64,000 nucleotides of DNA. Source: Microbacterium sp. CBA3102 (GTDB lineage: Bacteria > Actinomycetota > Actinomycetes > Actinomycetales > Microbacteriaceae). Location of the stretch: NCBI RefSeq assembly GCF_007954505.1, contig NZ_CP042412.1:124001-188000 (forward strand), given 5' to 3'. Positions 44,335 through 53,903 of this stretch are shown here, piece by piece; the first letter of the stretch is position 1; every line of letters starts with the position of its first letter. The notes under the pieces were generated by a model, which saw only the letters and a list, made by a program, of their open reading frames with translations, searched no databases and was not told the origin of the DNA. Made by a program: the position numbers and the translations under genes.

Positions 44335-44352
44335 CAGCGACGACGGGCGAGG

Positions 44353-44565
44353 CTACTCGTTGCCGACGGCCTTGTCCGCGCTGTCCCGGATCTCTTCGAT
44401 CTTGTCCGCCGCGCCGGGTGCGATCTTCTTCGCGAAGTCGGCGACACCGTCGAGCACCTTGTCGCTGATGTCCTCCGCCTGCTCGCTCTTCACGGCTTCG
44501 GCGATCTTGTCCTTGTTCTGCTCGTAGAGGTCCTTGCCCTTGTTCACGGCGTCCTCGATACCCAT
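44353..44565 (-). CDS. Rv0909/MT0933-type putative antitoxin (small hydrophilic helical protein)
   Basis: This 70-residue, highly charged protein starts [20 protein letters not shown] and continues with [20 protein letters not shown], a pattern I recognise from the MT0933 antitoxin family of mycobacteria and relatives; CsbD-like stress proteins are a looser alternative. The start is supported by AAGGGGAG upstream. No toxin-like partner gene lies beside it: tuf is upstream and a long non-coding region downstream. A stress-protein role is as plausible as an antitoxin role. Confidence 0.75.
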   Translation of the reverse strand: MGIEDAVNKGKDLYEQNKDKIAEAVKSEQAEDISDKVLDGVADFAKKIAPGAADKIEEIRDSADKAVGNE

Positions 44566-44667
44566 GTGACTCCCCTTCTGAGACGTGTGCGGTCGTCCGA
44601 TCGGGGCGACCACACTCATTGTGCATGTCCACCCCGCCGAAGGGAACCCTCGCCGCCCGCCCACGAC

Positions 44668-44699
44668 AAAGGGGCCGGACCCGAAGGCCCGACCCCTTT
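44668..44699 (-). terminator. tuf terminator with UUCG tetraloop
   Basis: On the minus strand AAAGGGGTCGGGCC, the loop TTCG and GGTCCGGCCCCTTT form a stem with two G-U wobbles that pair only in this orientation, showing that the minus-strand RNA is the functional one. It begins 17 bases after the tuf stop. Confidence 0.85.
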
Positions 44700-44715
44700 G
44701 CGAGGAAGCAGATGC

Positions 44716-45906
<1,191 letters not shown>

Positions 45907-46020
45907 TGGGTCCTCCTCAGGACGTCGTTGTAGAGGTGACCGGGCACTGGTTTGCGACCGGTTCTCTACGGGTTAGGTTCTCAGTTTAGTAGAGAGGGAA
46001 TGTGAAGTTGTAGGTGACCT

Positions 46021-46065
46021 GGGAACCCCGCGGCGCTTCGCCGTGCTCGGCGCCGCGGGGAACCC
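46021..46065 (-). promoter_or_regulatory. Intercistronic stem-loop between fusA and tuf
   Basis: The arm at 46021-46036 pairs with 46050-46065 except for an AA/AA internal mismatch. It starts 11 bases after the fusA stop and has no U-run, suggesting a processing or stabilising structure rather than a full terminator. Confidence 0.5.
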
Positions 46066-46075
46066 AGAAGGGTGA

Positions 46076-48190
46076 TTACTCGCCCTTGGTCTTCTGGACG
46101 ATCTCGTCCGCCACCGCGCGGGGAACCTCAGCGTAGCTGTGGAACTCCATCGAGTAGACGGCGCGGCCCGAGGTCTTCGAGCGCAGGTCGCCGATGTAGC
46201 CGAACATCTCGGACAGCGGCACCTGAGCGCGGACGACCTTGACGCCGGCGGCGTCTTCCATCGACTGGATCTGGCCACGGCGCGAGTTCAGGTCACCGAT
46301 GACGTCGCCCATGTACTCCTCCGGAGTACGGACCTCGACGGCCATCAGCGGCTCGAGCAGCACGGGGTTGGCACGGCGAGCGGCCTCCTTGAAGCCCATG
46401 GAGCCCGCGATCTTGAACGCCATCTCCGAGGAGTCGACGTCGTGCGCTGCACCATCGACGATGGTCGCCTTGACGCCGACCATCGGGTAGCCCGCGAGCA
46501 CACCGACGTTCATCGCGTCCTGGAAACCAGCATCGATCGAGCCGATGTACTCACGGGGGATGCGACCACCGGTGACGGCGTTCACGAACTCGTAAGTCGT
46601 CTCGGAGTCAAGCTCGAGCGGCTCGATGTTGAACTGGATCTTCGCGAACTGTCCAGAACCACCGGTCTGCTTCTTGTGCGTGTAGTCGTGCTTCTCGACG
46701 GTCTTGCGGATCGTCTCACGGTACGCGACCTGCGGCTTGCCGACGTTCGCCTCGACGCGGAACTCGCGCTTCATGCGGTCGACGAGGATGTCGAGGTGCA
46801 GCTCGCCCATGCCCTTGATGGTCGTCTGACCGGTCTCGGGGTTGAGCTCCGTGCGGAAGGTCGGGTCCTCCTCAGCGAGCTTCTGGATCGCGAGACCCAG
46901 CTTCTCCTGGTCGGCCTTGGTCTTCGGCTCGATCGCGACCTCGATCACGGGCTCCGGGAACGTCATCGACTCGAGGACGACCGGAGCTGCCGGGTCGGCG
47001 AGGGTGTCACCGGTGGTGGTGTCCTTCAGGCCGATGACCGCGTAGATGTTGCCGGCGGTCAGCGAGTCGACCGGGTTCTCCTTGTTGGCGTGCATCTGGA
47101 AGATCTTCCCGATGCGCTCCTTCTTGCCCTTGGTCGAGTTGACCACGGCGGAGCCCGAGTCGAGGTGACCCGAGTAGACGCGCACGTAGGTGAGGCGACC
47201 GAAGAACGGGTGCACGGCGACCTTGAAGGCCAGCGCCGAGAACGGGTCGTTGGCGTCGGGGTGACGCTCGATGATCGTGTCGTAGTCCTTCGGGTCGTGC
47301 GCCTCGATGGCACCGACGTCGAGGGGGTTCGGCAGGAAGTCGACGACCGCGTCGAGCATCGGCTGGACACCGCGGTTCTTGAACGCGGAACCGCAGAGCA
47401 CCGGGTAGATCTCGCTCGCGACGGTCAGCTTGCGGATCGCGCCCTTGATCTCGGCGACCGTGAGCTCCTCGCCGCCGAAGAACTTCTCGAGCAGCGCGTC
47501 GTCGGTCTCGGCGACGACCTCGAGGAGCTGCTGACGGTACTCGTCCGCCTTCTCCTTGAGGTCGGCGGGGATCTCCTGGACTTCGTACTTGGCGCCCATG
47601 GTGACATCACCCTTGGAGTCGCCGGGCCAGACCAGTGCACGCATCTCGATCAGGTCGATGACGCCGATGAAGTCGTTCTCCGCACCGATGGGCAGCTGGA
47701 TGACCAGCGGCTTGGCGCCGAGGCGGCTGACGATCGTGTCGACCGTGAAGTAGAAGTCGGCACCGAGCTTGTCCATCTTGTTGACGAAGCAGATGCGCGG
47801 CACGTTGTACTTGTCGGCCTGACGCCACACGGTCTCGGACTGGGGCTCGACGCCCTCCTTGCCGTCGAACACGGCGACCGCACCGTCGAGGACGCGGAGC
47901 GAGCGCTCCACCTCGACCGTGAAGTCCACGTGACCGGGGGTGTCGATGATGTTGATCTGGTTCTTGTTCCAGAAGCAGGTCACGGCGGCAGACGTGATCG
48001 TGATGCCGCGCTCCTTCTCCTGCTCCATCCAGTCGGTGGTCGAGGCGCCGTCGTGCGTCTCGCCGAGCTTGTGGTTGACGCCCGTGTAGAACAGGATGCG
48101 CTCGGTCGTCGTGGTCTTGCCGGCATCGATGTGCGCCATGATGCCGATGTTGCGGACCTTGCTCAGGTCCGTGAGCACGTCTTGTGCCAC
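46076..48190 (-). CDS. fusA: Elongation factor G
   Basis: EF-G drives tRNA-mRNA translocation and ribosome recycling. This 704-residue GTPase shows [13 protein letters not shown] (19-31), [30 protein letters not shown], and domain IV with [14 protein letters not shown]. The start is GTG at 48188-48190. It follows rpsG in the str operon after an 87-nt gap carrying a perfect hairpin. Confidence 0.99.
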   Translation of the reverse strand: MAQDVLTDLSKVRNIGIMAHIDAGKTTTTERILFYTGVNHKLGETHDGASTTDWMEQEKERGITITSAAVTCFWNKNQINIIDTPGHVDFTVEVERSLRVLDGAVAVFDGKEGVEPQSETVWRQADKYNVPRICFVNKMDKLGADFYFTVDTIVSRLGAKPLVIQLPIGAENDFIGVIDLIEMRALVWPGDSKGDVTMGAKYEVQEIPADLKEKADEYRQQLLEVVAETDDALLEKFFGGEELTVAEIKGAIRKLTVASEIYPVLCGSAFKNRGVQPMLDAVVDFLPNPLDVGAIEAHDPKDYDTIIERHPDANDPFSALAFKVAVHPFFGRLTYVRVYSGHLDSGSAVVNSTKGKKERIGKIFQMHANKENPVDSLTAGNIYAVIGLKDTTTGDTLADPAAPVVLESMTFPEPVIEVAIEPKTKADQEKLGLAIQKLAEEDPTFRTELNPETGQTTIKGMGELHLDILVDRMKREFRVEANVGKPQVAYRETIRKTVEKHDYTHKKQTGGSGQFAKIQFNIEPLELDSETTYEFVNAVTGGRIPREYIGSIDAGFQDAMNVGVLAGYPMVGVKATIVDGAAHDVDSSEMAFKIAGSMGFKEAARRANPVLLEPLMAVEVRTPEEYMGDVIGDLNSRRGQIQSMEDAAGVKVVRAQVPLSEMFGYIGDLRSKTSGRAVYSMEFHSYAEVPRAVADEIVQKTKGE

Positions 48191-48237
48191 AGGAGTGTCC
48201 TTATCTTTTGGAGCAGTCTTACTGCGAAGAGGGGGTG

Positions 48238-48268
48238 CCCGTCCCCCGACGGGAGGCCGGGGGACGGG
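48238..48268 (-). promoter_or_regulatory. Intercistronic stem-loop between rpsG and fusA
   Basis: CCCGTCCCCCG at 48238-48248 pairs perfectly with 48258-48268 around a 9-nt loop, nine bases after the rpsG stop. Structures here can separate r-protein expression from that of EF-G. Confidence 0.55.
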
Positions 48269-48277
48269 CGAAGCTGT

Positions 48278-48748
48278 TTACCAGCGGTAGTGAGCGAACG
48301 CGCGGTTCGACTCGGCCATCTTGTGCGTGTCCTCGCGGCGCTTGACCGCGGCACCCAGGCCGTTGGACGCGTCGAGGATCTCGTTCTGGAGACGCTCGGT
48401 CATCGTCTTCTCACGACGGCCCTTCGCGTAGCTCACGAGCCAGCGCAGAGCGAGCGTGTTGGCGCGGTGAGGCTTGACCTCGACCGGCACCTGGTAGGTC
48501 GAACCACCGACGCGGCGGCTGCGGACCTCGAGGGTCGGGCGCACGTTGTCGAGCGCCTTCTTGAGCGTGGCGACGGCGTCCTGGCCGTTCTTCGCCTCGA
48601 CACCGCGGAGGGCGCCGTAGACGATCGACTCGGCCAGCGACTTCTTGCCGTCGACGAGGATCTTGTTCACCAGCGAGGTGACGATCGGTGCGCCGTATAC
48701 CGGGTCGTTGACGACGGGGCGCTTCGGGGCGGGTCCCTTACGAGGCAT
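48278..48748 (-). CDS. rpsG: 30S ribosomal protein S7
   Basis: S7 initiates 30S head assembly and binds near the E site. This 156-residue protein starts [20 protein letters not shown] and has [20 protein letters not shown]. It lies five bases after the rpsL stop. Confidence 0.98.
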   Translation of the reverse strand: MPRKGPAPKRPVVNDPVYGAPIVTSLVNKILVDGKKSLAESIVYGALRGVEAKNGQDAVATLKKALDNVRPTLEVRSRRVGGSTYQVPVEVKPHRANTLALRWLVSYAKGRREKTMTERLQNEILDASNGLGAAVKRREDTHKMAESNRAFAHYRW

Positions 48749-48753
48749 CTAAC

Positions 48754-49122
48754 TCAACCCTTCTTCGCGCCGTAGCGGGAACGAGCCTGCTTACGGTTCT
48801 TGACTGCCTGGGTGTCCAGGGCGCCACGGACGATCTTGTAACGCACACCGGGAAGGTCCTTGACACGACCGCCGCGCACGAGCACGAGCGAGTGCTCCTG
48901 CAGGTTGTGGCCCTCACCGGGGATGTACGCGGTGACCTCGGTGCCGTTGCGGAGCTTCACACGAGCGACCTTGCGCATCGCCGAGTTCGGCTTCTTCGGG
49001 GTGGTGGTGTAGACGCGGGTGCAGACCCCGGCCTGCTGCGGGTTCGACTTGAGCGCCGGCGCCTTGGTCTTGGTGACCTTGGGCGAGCGACCCTTGCGAA
49101 CCAACTGCTGAATGGTTGGCAC
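48754..49122 (-). CDS. rpsL: 30S ribosomal protein S12
   Basis: S12 monitors decoding at the A site. This 122-residue protein has [18 protein letters not shown] and [18 protein letters not shown]. The lysines in KPNS and RVKDLPG, where streptomycin-resistance substitutions arise, are wild type, so a streptomycin-sensitive ribosome is predicted. The start is GTG at 49120-49122. It heads the str operon behind a strong promoter-like sequence. Confidence 0.98.
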   Translation of the reverse strand: MPTIQQLVRKGRSPKVTKTKAPALKSNPQQAGVCTRVYTTTPKKPNSAMRKVARVKLRNGTEVTAYIPGEGHNLQEHSLVLVRGGRVKDLPGVRYKIVRGALDTQAVKNRKQARSRYGAKKG

Positions 49123-49288
49123 GTTCTCTCCTCATAGTGCTGCACGGTGACAGCGTGATGGGTTTCACATCATGACCCACCGGCACGCCGGAATCGACGA
49201 GCTTTTGGTGTGGTGGGTATGCCGTGGGGGCGGACCGGCATGGTGCCGACGCCCAGCGCGCACGTCGAGACGTGCACACACCTGGTCA

Positions 49289-49317
49289 AGTGTAATGCCG
49301 CGTAACGTGGCGGTCAA
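49289..49317 (-). promoter_or_regulatory. Predicted str operon (rpsL) promoter
   Basis: On the minus strand TTGACC (49312-49317), a 17-bp spacer and TACACT (49289-49294) form a near-consensus housekeeping promoter. The predicted start is about 160 nt upstream of rpsL, leaving a long untranslated leader. Confidence 0.7.
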
Positions 49318-49348
49318 ATGAGCGTGCGGCCGCGAACCGTCGCGAGGA

Positions 49349-49996
49349 TCAGGGGATGTCGGGATCGAAGGGCGAGTCCAGCGACTCGGTCAACTCCGCC
49401 AGCAGCGCCTCGATCTGAGGCTCGACATGCTGGGAGATCGCCGCCTGGATGACGATCCGGTGCCCGAGCAGCATGTTGCAGATCTCCCGGCCGACCATGT
49501 TGGCGTACTCGTCGGCGAGGGCGACTTCTTGGCGGAGGGCGATCTTCGCCTCCTCCGTGAGCGGTGGCAGCGCCGGGAGCTCTGCGGCGGAGTCGTCGGC
49601 GAGGCCGGCGATCGTGAACAGGAACGGTGCTCCGGGTACCGGCTCCGGATCGAGCGGGAGCCCGTCGAACTCGGGGTCGAGGTCTTCGGCCGGTCGGTAG
49701 CTGCGGGCGCGATTGCGTGCGGCCTGCTGGTCGAGCTCTCGCTGCAGCATCGGGAGGTTCTGCGCCGTGTACTCGGCGACCGCGTGGTCGACGATGGTCT
49801 TGATCCGGGTCGAGAGCCCATGCTGCACGCCGTGGGGCGCGTTCGCGCCGATCCCGGCGGCGGCGAGGATCGGAGATCCCAGACAACGACGGCAGGGCGC
49901 GACGCGGCCTCGATGGGTCGCCGGCTCCCAGCGCGGCACCCAGCGCAACCAGGCCTCGACGGCTTGGTCCACTTGCGTCTCCAGTGAGCGCTCCAC
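49349..49996 (-). CDS. Hypothetical protein with single CxxC motif
   Basis: This 215-residue soluble protein has no signal peptide or membrane segment and I recognise no family. Near the N-terminus CRRCLGSP could bind a metal, but only one CxxC is present. The rest is predicted helical and acidic, with ALRQEVALADEYANMVGREI and an acidic end (SLDSPFDPDIP). The GTG at 49994-49996 was chosen because it begins the helical VERSLETQVDQAVEAWL segment and avoids overlapping the next gene. It lies just downstream of the str promoter region on the same strand. Confidence 0.6.
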   Translation of the reverse strand: MERSLETQVDQAVEAWLRWVPRWEPATHRGRVAPCRRCLGSPILAAAGIGANAPHGVQHGLSTRIKTIVDHAVAEYTAQNLPMLQRELDQQAARNRARSYRPAEDLDPEFDGLPLDPEPVPGAPFLFTIAGLADDSAAELPALPPLTEEAKIALRQEVALADEYANMVGREICNMLLGHRIVIQAAISQHVEPQIEALLAELTESLDSPFDPDIP

Positions 49997-50063
49997 CCCA
50001 CCAGCGTACGGCGCGTCGCCCTTCACCGCGTCGATTTCCCCTTCCGCGGCGGGGCGTGGAAGG

Positions 50064-50504
50064 TCACTCGTCCTCGTCGCGCTCCCAAGGCCAACGCGGA
50101 TGCTCAGCACGAGTGCGGCGGAGAGCGATGCCACCCCACGCGGCGATCAGCGCCGCCACGAGCAGCACCGCGCTCACTCCACCCCGGACGAGGTCCCCGG
50201 CGACCGCCGTGCCGATCACGACGTCCGACGTTCCGAGGAGAACGGCGAACCACACGACCGCGAGATGCGCGAGGACAGTGACGAGCGCGATCGTGATCGT
50301 GGAGACGAAGGACGGACGCCGGGTCCGGAGGGTCACCCCCAGGAGCACCGCGAAGGCGACGACCGCGGCGAGCATCCCCACCACCCCCGGAGCCTGACCG
50401 AGGTCGGGGGTCGAGATGATGTCGGTGTCGGTCGCCACGCTCAGGGCACCGAGCCCGAACACCGCGAGCGCGAAGAAGCTGATGGTGGCGAGCACCACCG
50501 CCAA
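50064..50504 (-). CDS. Small multi-spanning membrane protein, start uncertain
   Basis: This protein has four predicted membrane helices and a charged C-terminal tail (RRTRAEHPRWPWERDEDE); I recognise no family. The reading frame is open well upstream, but the natural-looking N-terminus (TNSTTPNPRGPESAG) begins with ACG or GTC rather than a standard start. The ATG at 50663 would overlap the upstream gene by 100 bp. The TTG at 50502-50504, with GGGG upstream, is the first usable start after the upstream stop and is adopted here, giving 146 residues. Confidence 0.5.
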   Translation of the reverse strand: MAVVLATISFFALAVFGLGALSVATDTDIISTPDLGQAPGVVGMLAAVVAFAVLLGVTLRTRRPSFVSTITIALVTVLAHLAVVWFAVLLGTSDVVIGTAVAGDLVRGGVSAVLLVAALIAAWGGIALRRTRAEHPRWPWERDEDE

Positions 50505-50563
50505 GACAGCCGAAACCCCCGCGGACTCGGGCCCGCGGGGGTTCGGCGTGGTGGAGTTCGTGA

Positions 50564-51604
50564 CTACCTCGACAGCGTCGGACCGGCTTCGAGGGTGCGC
50601 TCGTACTCGCGCTGCGCCTCGGCGTTCAGCTCGGTCTTGCGCGCACCGCTGCGGGACACCCATGCGCCGAACCAGATGGTCAGCTCACGGGCGAACACGA
50701 ACGCGGCGATCGCCAACGGTGCCAGCAGCTGTTCCCCGACGAGGTCGAGTCCCTGCGAGGCGGTGAGCTTCCAGAACGGCGCCTCGAACAGCTGCCCGAG
50801 GATATGGCCGGCGTACGCGATGACGCCGACGAGGAGACCGAACACGACCCAGAGGCCCCAGCGTCCGCGGTTGATGATCGCGCCGAGCAGCCAGAACCCG
50901 AGGAAGAACACGACGACGGGCGTCCAGTATCCCCACGTGAGCAGCGGCGCGAGCGCCGCTTCACCGATGTTCTCGCCCGTGACATCACCGGCGACCGCGC
51001 CGAATCCCAGCGCCGCGCCCAGGTAGAGCACGGCGAAGACGAGGGTCGCGAGCAGACCGATGAGCCCGGCGGTTCCGCGGTTTCCGCGATCGCGCGGCGG
51101 CTCCGGAGCCTGCACGAAGATCGGCTGCGGCTGGGCCGCGGCCGCACCCGCGCTCGCGGCGATCAGCGGCTCCGACGGGACGACACGGGTGTCGGCCTCA
51201 TCGCCATACTGCGCGTAGGCACCCCCGGCCATGCCGGACTGTTCGTGGCCGAACGGTGCGGGCTCGGCCACGACCGGTTCAGGGAAGAAGGAAGCACTGT
51301 CGGCGTCGGCCTCAGCGCGGACATCGCGCACGTCGGGGTTCGATGCGGCGGCCGGCGTCGCTGTCGCGGCGGGGGGCGGAGGAGCGAACGTGCCGGGGTG
51401 TTCCCGCTCGGCCTCTTCGAAGGCGGCGAGGTCGGGGTCGACGGGCGCGGCGACGGGGTCGACGGGACCGTCGTCCACGCTGTCGTTCGCGCCGGGAACA
51501 TCCGCGCCCGCGGCGGCGGCGTCTGCGAGACCGGCGTTCGCGCTGCCGACGACGTCGTCGACGTCAGCCGGCTTCTCGGGCTGGGGGCCGTCGGGATCAC
51601 TCAT
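50564..51604 (-). CDS. Hypothetical membrane protein with long acidic/proline-rich N-terminus
   Basis: This is a 346-residue protein. Residues 1-175 are low-complexity, rich in Asp, Ala, Pro and Glu and likely disordered and cytoplasmic. Four to five membrane helices follow between about 180 and 320, with a short basic C-terminus. I recognise no family; similar layouts occur in uncharacterised actinobacterial membrane proteins. Its stop overlaps the apparent start region of the small membrane protein downstream, so the two may be coexpressed. Confidence 0.7.
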   Translation of the reverse strand: MSDPDGPQPEKPADVDDVVGSANAGLADAAAAGADVPGANDSVDDGPVDPVAAPVDPDLAAFEEAEREHPGTFAPPPPAATATPAAASNPDVRDVRAEADADSASFFPEPVVAEPAPFGHEQSGMAGGAYAQYGDEADTRVVPSEPLIAASAGAAAAQPQPIFVQAPEPPRDRGNRGTAGLIGLLATLVFAVLYLGAALGFGAVAGDVTGENIGEAALAPLLTWGYWTPVVVFFLGFWLLGAIINRGRWGLWVVFGLLVGVIAYAGHILGQLFEAPFWKLTASQGLDLVGEQLLAPLAIAAFVFARELTIWFGAWVSRSGARKTELNAEAQREYERTLEAGPTLSR

Positions 51605-51719
51605 GGGGTGCGCCTCTCATCGGATATGTGCATTGCGAGGGTACCGCCGCGTGAACGGCCGCTCACGCAGGCGTGCCGACGTGTCGCCATGCGGGTGAGG
51701 ACGGGCCGGTCGCCACCGC

Positions 51720-51872
51720 TCAGGGGAGGGCGGTGCGCAGGGCGTCGCCCGCGAACGCGGCCAGCACGGGAAGGATCGGGAGGGACAGCCAGACGAGCGC
51801 CCCGATGATCGCGGCACAGACGACACCGGCGAACCAGCTCATCGCGATGCTGCGCCCAGCCACTCGTGCCAT
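51720..51872 (-). CDS. 50-residue single-span membrane microprotein
   Basis: The ATG at 51870-51872 opens a 50-codon frame, MARVAGRSIAMSWFAGVVCA in its first part, with one strong hydrophobic segment (about residues 11-40) and a hydrophilic end. GAGG lies only two bases from the ATG; the in-frame ATG at codon 11 or the GTG at codon 4 are other possible starts. It fills most of the gap between the acidic membrane protein and the HAAS-domain gene. No function is known to me. Confidence 0.5.
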   Translation of the reverse strand: MARVAGRSIAMSWFAGVVCAAIIGALVWLSLPILPVLAAFAGDALRTALP

Positions 51873-51943
51873 ATCCTCACGCTACGACGGGCAGGGCGAA
51901 CTCGCGGGCCGCAACGCCGAGCGATGACGCGGTCGCTGCACGG

Positions 51944-52597
51944 TCAGGCGGCGGTGCGCCCCCGCAGCCTCCAGAGCAGCCACAGGCCCGATGCGGGGAT
52001 GAGGAGGAAGCCGAAGAGGAGCAGGAGGTGCCAGATGCTGAGACTCGGCACCAGCGGATTGTTCGTGACGTCGTCCGGCCCGGGACCGGACCCGGAGGAG
52101 CTTCCCGAGGAGGCGAACTCCACGAAGCTCATGAACTGCAGGAGCAGCAGCGACAGCGCGCCGAACACGAACGGCACGACGATCGAGACGACCTTCTCCC
52201 ACGTCTTCCACAGGGCGCTCAGCGAGACGAGCACCGCTCCGACGAACCACCCGAGTACCGGGACGATGAATCCGCCGAAACTCAACGTCAGTGCCGCCGT
52301 GATCGCGAACCCTCGCGTCGACGTCGATGGGCGGCGCGGCGCCGGCGGGGCGGAGACCGGGGCGGCGACCACGATCCTCGGGCTGTCCGGGACCTCGTCC
52401 TGGGCCTCGCGCGCGATCGCGGCCGGATCCCCCAGCCGCGCGATCCGTGCGGCCATCGCTTCGGCGTCGAGCCCCTCGAGCTCTTCGACGATGCCGCCGC
52501 GGATGTCGGAGGCGACGCCGTGCGGGAGGTCTCGCATGGCCTCATCGAGCCGCGTGAGGTAGTCGTCGCGCAGTGCGTGTGCGTCTGTCTGTGTCAT
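51944..52597 (-). CDS. HAAS/DUF1700-like domain membrane protein (PadR partner)
   Basis: This is a 217-residue protein. The N-terminal cytoplasmic region (residues 1-65) has the HAAS-type helical pattern, DDYLTRLDEAMRDLPHGVAS followed by ARIARLGDPAAIAREA. Three to four membrane helices follow, separated by a Ser/Gly-rich loop (FASSGSSSGSGPGPDD). Proteins of this type are regularly encoded after a PadR repressor and are thought to relay a membrane signal. Its ATG overlaps the PadR stop by four bases. Confidence 0.8.
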   Translation of the reverse strand: MTQTDAHALRDDYLTRLDEAMRDLPHGVASDIRGGIVEELEGLDAEAMAARIARLGDPAAIAREAQDEVPDSPRIVVAAPVSAPPAPRRPSTSTRGFAITAALTLSFGGFIVPVLGWFVGAVLVSLSALWKTWEKVVSIVVPFVFGALSLLLLQFMSFVEFASSGSSSGSGPGPDDVTNNPLVPSLSIWHLLLLFGFLLIPASGLWLLWRLRGRTAA

Positions 52598-52926
52598 GGT
52601 CGTCCCTCTCCGACGATGCCCGTGACGACACGGGCGAACGGTGTCCATTGGTCGCGGAAGCGCTCGAGCTGCTGCACACCCGCCTCCGTGAGCCGGTAGT
52701 ACTTGCGCACCGGACCGCTCTCGGACGGCTGGTCGAACGTGCTGACCCAGTCGGCGTCACGCAGCCGCCCCAGAAGCGGATACAGCGTGCCGATGCTGGC
52801 GATCAGTCCGGCGCGTGTGAGTGCGTCCGCCAGCTGCCAGCCGTACATCGGCTCGCGCGCGAGCAGGCCGAGCACGCAGTACTCGACGACCCCCTTGCGC
52901 ATCTGGGCGCCGACGTCAGCTGTCAT
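52594..52926 (-). CDS. PadR-family transcriptional regulator
   Basis: This 110-residue winged-helix repressor of the short PadR class contains VEYCVLGLLAREPMYGWQLA and GTLYPLLGRLRDADWVSTF, the family signature. It is encoded with the HAAS-domain membrane protein (ATGA overlap), and a palindrome overlaps its own -10 box, so it probably represses this pair. The message looks leaderless. Confidence 0.92.
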   Translation of the reverse strand: MTADVGAQMRKGVVEYCVLGLLAREPMYGWQLADALTRAGLIASIGTLYPLLGRLRDADWVSTFDQPSESGPVRKYYRLTEAGVQQLERFRDQWTPFARVVTGIVGEGRP

Positions 52927-52933
52927 GCATCAC

Positions 52934-52956
52934 AAGATAGCATGCGACACAAGCTA
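52934..52956 (-). promoter_or_regulatory. padR -10 box overlapped by a 19-bp palindromic operator
   Basis: On the minus strand TATCTT at 52934-52939 lies seven bases before the PadR ATG, the spacing expected for a leaderless message. A palindrome at 52938-52956 reads TAGC-n-TG-n-G-n-C-n-CA-n-GCTA, with arms TAGC and GCTA, overlapping the -10 box. Autorepression is the natural reading. Confidence 0.6.
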
Positions 52957-52993
52957 CCGCGACCGGCCGATACGCGAGGCGGTCCGAAGGCGG

Positions 52994-53902
52994 TCAGCCC
53001 TTGGTCGCGCCCGCCGTCAGTCCGCCGACGATGTACTTCTGCAGGAACAGGAACAGGATCATCACCGGGATCGCCGCCATCACGGCACCGGCAGAGAACG
53101 CCGACCAATCCGCGTAGCGCGGGTTGGCCACGAGCTTGGTGAGCCCGACGACCAGCGTCTGCTGGTCGACGTCGACGAGCATCACACTCGCGATCACGTA
53201 TTCGTTGACGGTGCCGATGAAGGACAGCAGCCCGACGACGGCGAGGATCGGCGCGACCAGGCGCAGGATGATCGTGAAGAAGATCCGGGCATGTCCGGCG
53301 CCGTCGATGCGGGCGGCCTCGTCGATCTCCTTGGGGATCGTATTGAAGAAGCCGTACATCAGATACGTGTTCACGCCGAGTGCGCCCCCGAGGTACACCA
53401 GGATGAGTCCCGTGTGGGTGTTGAGCCCGATCGCCGGGAACCAGTCCCCCAGCGTCGACATGAGCAGGAAGATCGCAACGACGGCGAGCAGCTGCGGGAA
53501 CATCTGCACCACGACGATCGTGACGAGTCCGACGCGGCGCCCGGCGAATCGCATGCGGGAGAACGCATATGCGGCGCACGCGCCGATGAAGACCGTGACG
53601 GCGCCCGTGACGACCGCGATGAGCAAGGTGTTCAGGAACCAGGTGCCATAGGGGTTCTGCGGATCACTCAGGATGCGCACGTAGCTGTCGATCCCGATCG
53701 CCGAGAACAGCTGATTCGATCCGGTGAGCGTCCCCTTCGGGTTCAGCGAGGCCGACACGACGTACAGGAGGGGGAACAGGGCGAATACGCTGACGACGAT
53801 CGCGACGAGGTGACGCCACCCGGTGTCGGCGAACCAGGCGCCGAGAGTGCGTCGGCGCGCGGCGGGGGCGTGTGTGTCGGTGGCGGGGCTGGCGGTGCTC
53901 AT
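52994..53902 (-). CDS. Carbohydrate ABC transporter permease (MalG type)
   Basis: This 302-residue permease has six membrane helices and the cytoplasmic EAA loop EIDEAARIDGAGHARIFFTI that docks the ATPase. It ends KYIVGGLTAGATKG, the usual MalG-type C-terminus. One base separates it from the MalF-type gene. No ATPase gene is in this operon, so it probably uses a shared MsiK-like ATPase encoded elsewhere. Confidence 0.92.
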   Translation of the reverse strand: MSTASPATDTHAPAARRRTLGAWFADTGWRHLVAIVVSVFALFPLLYVVSASLNPKGTLTGSNQLFSAIGIDSYVRILSDPQNPYGTWFLNTLLIAVVTGAVTVFIGACAAYAFSRMRFAGRRVGLVTIVVVQMFPQLLAVVAIFLLMSTLGDWFPAIGLNTHTGLILVYLGGALGVNTYLMYGFFNTIPKEIDEAARIDGAGHARIFFTIILRLVAPILAVVGLLSFIGTVNEYVIASVMLVDVDQQTLVVGLTKLVANPRYADWSAFSAGAVMAAIPVMILFLFLQKYIVGGLTAGATKG

Positions 53903-53903
53903 G

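Noticed and set aside
46139-48775. An 878-codon plus-strand frame over fusA/rpsG
   Set aside because: It is a mirror frame of EF-G and S7, whose sequences are unmistakable.
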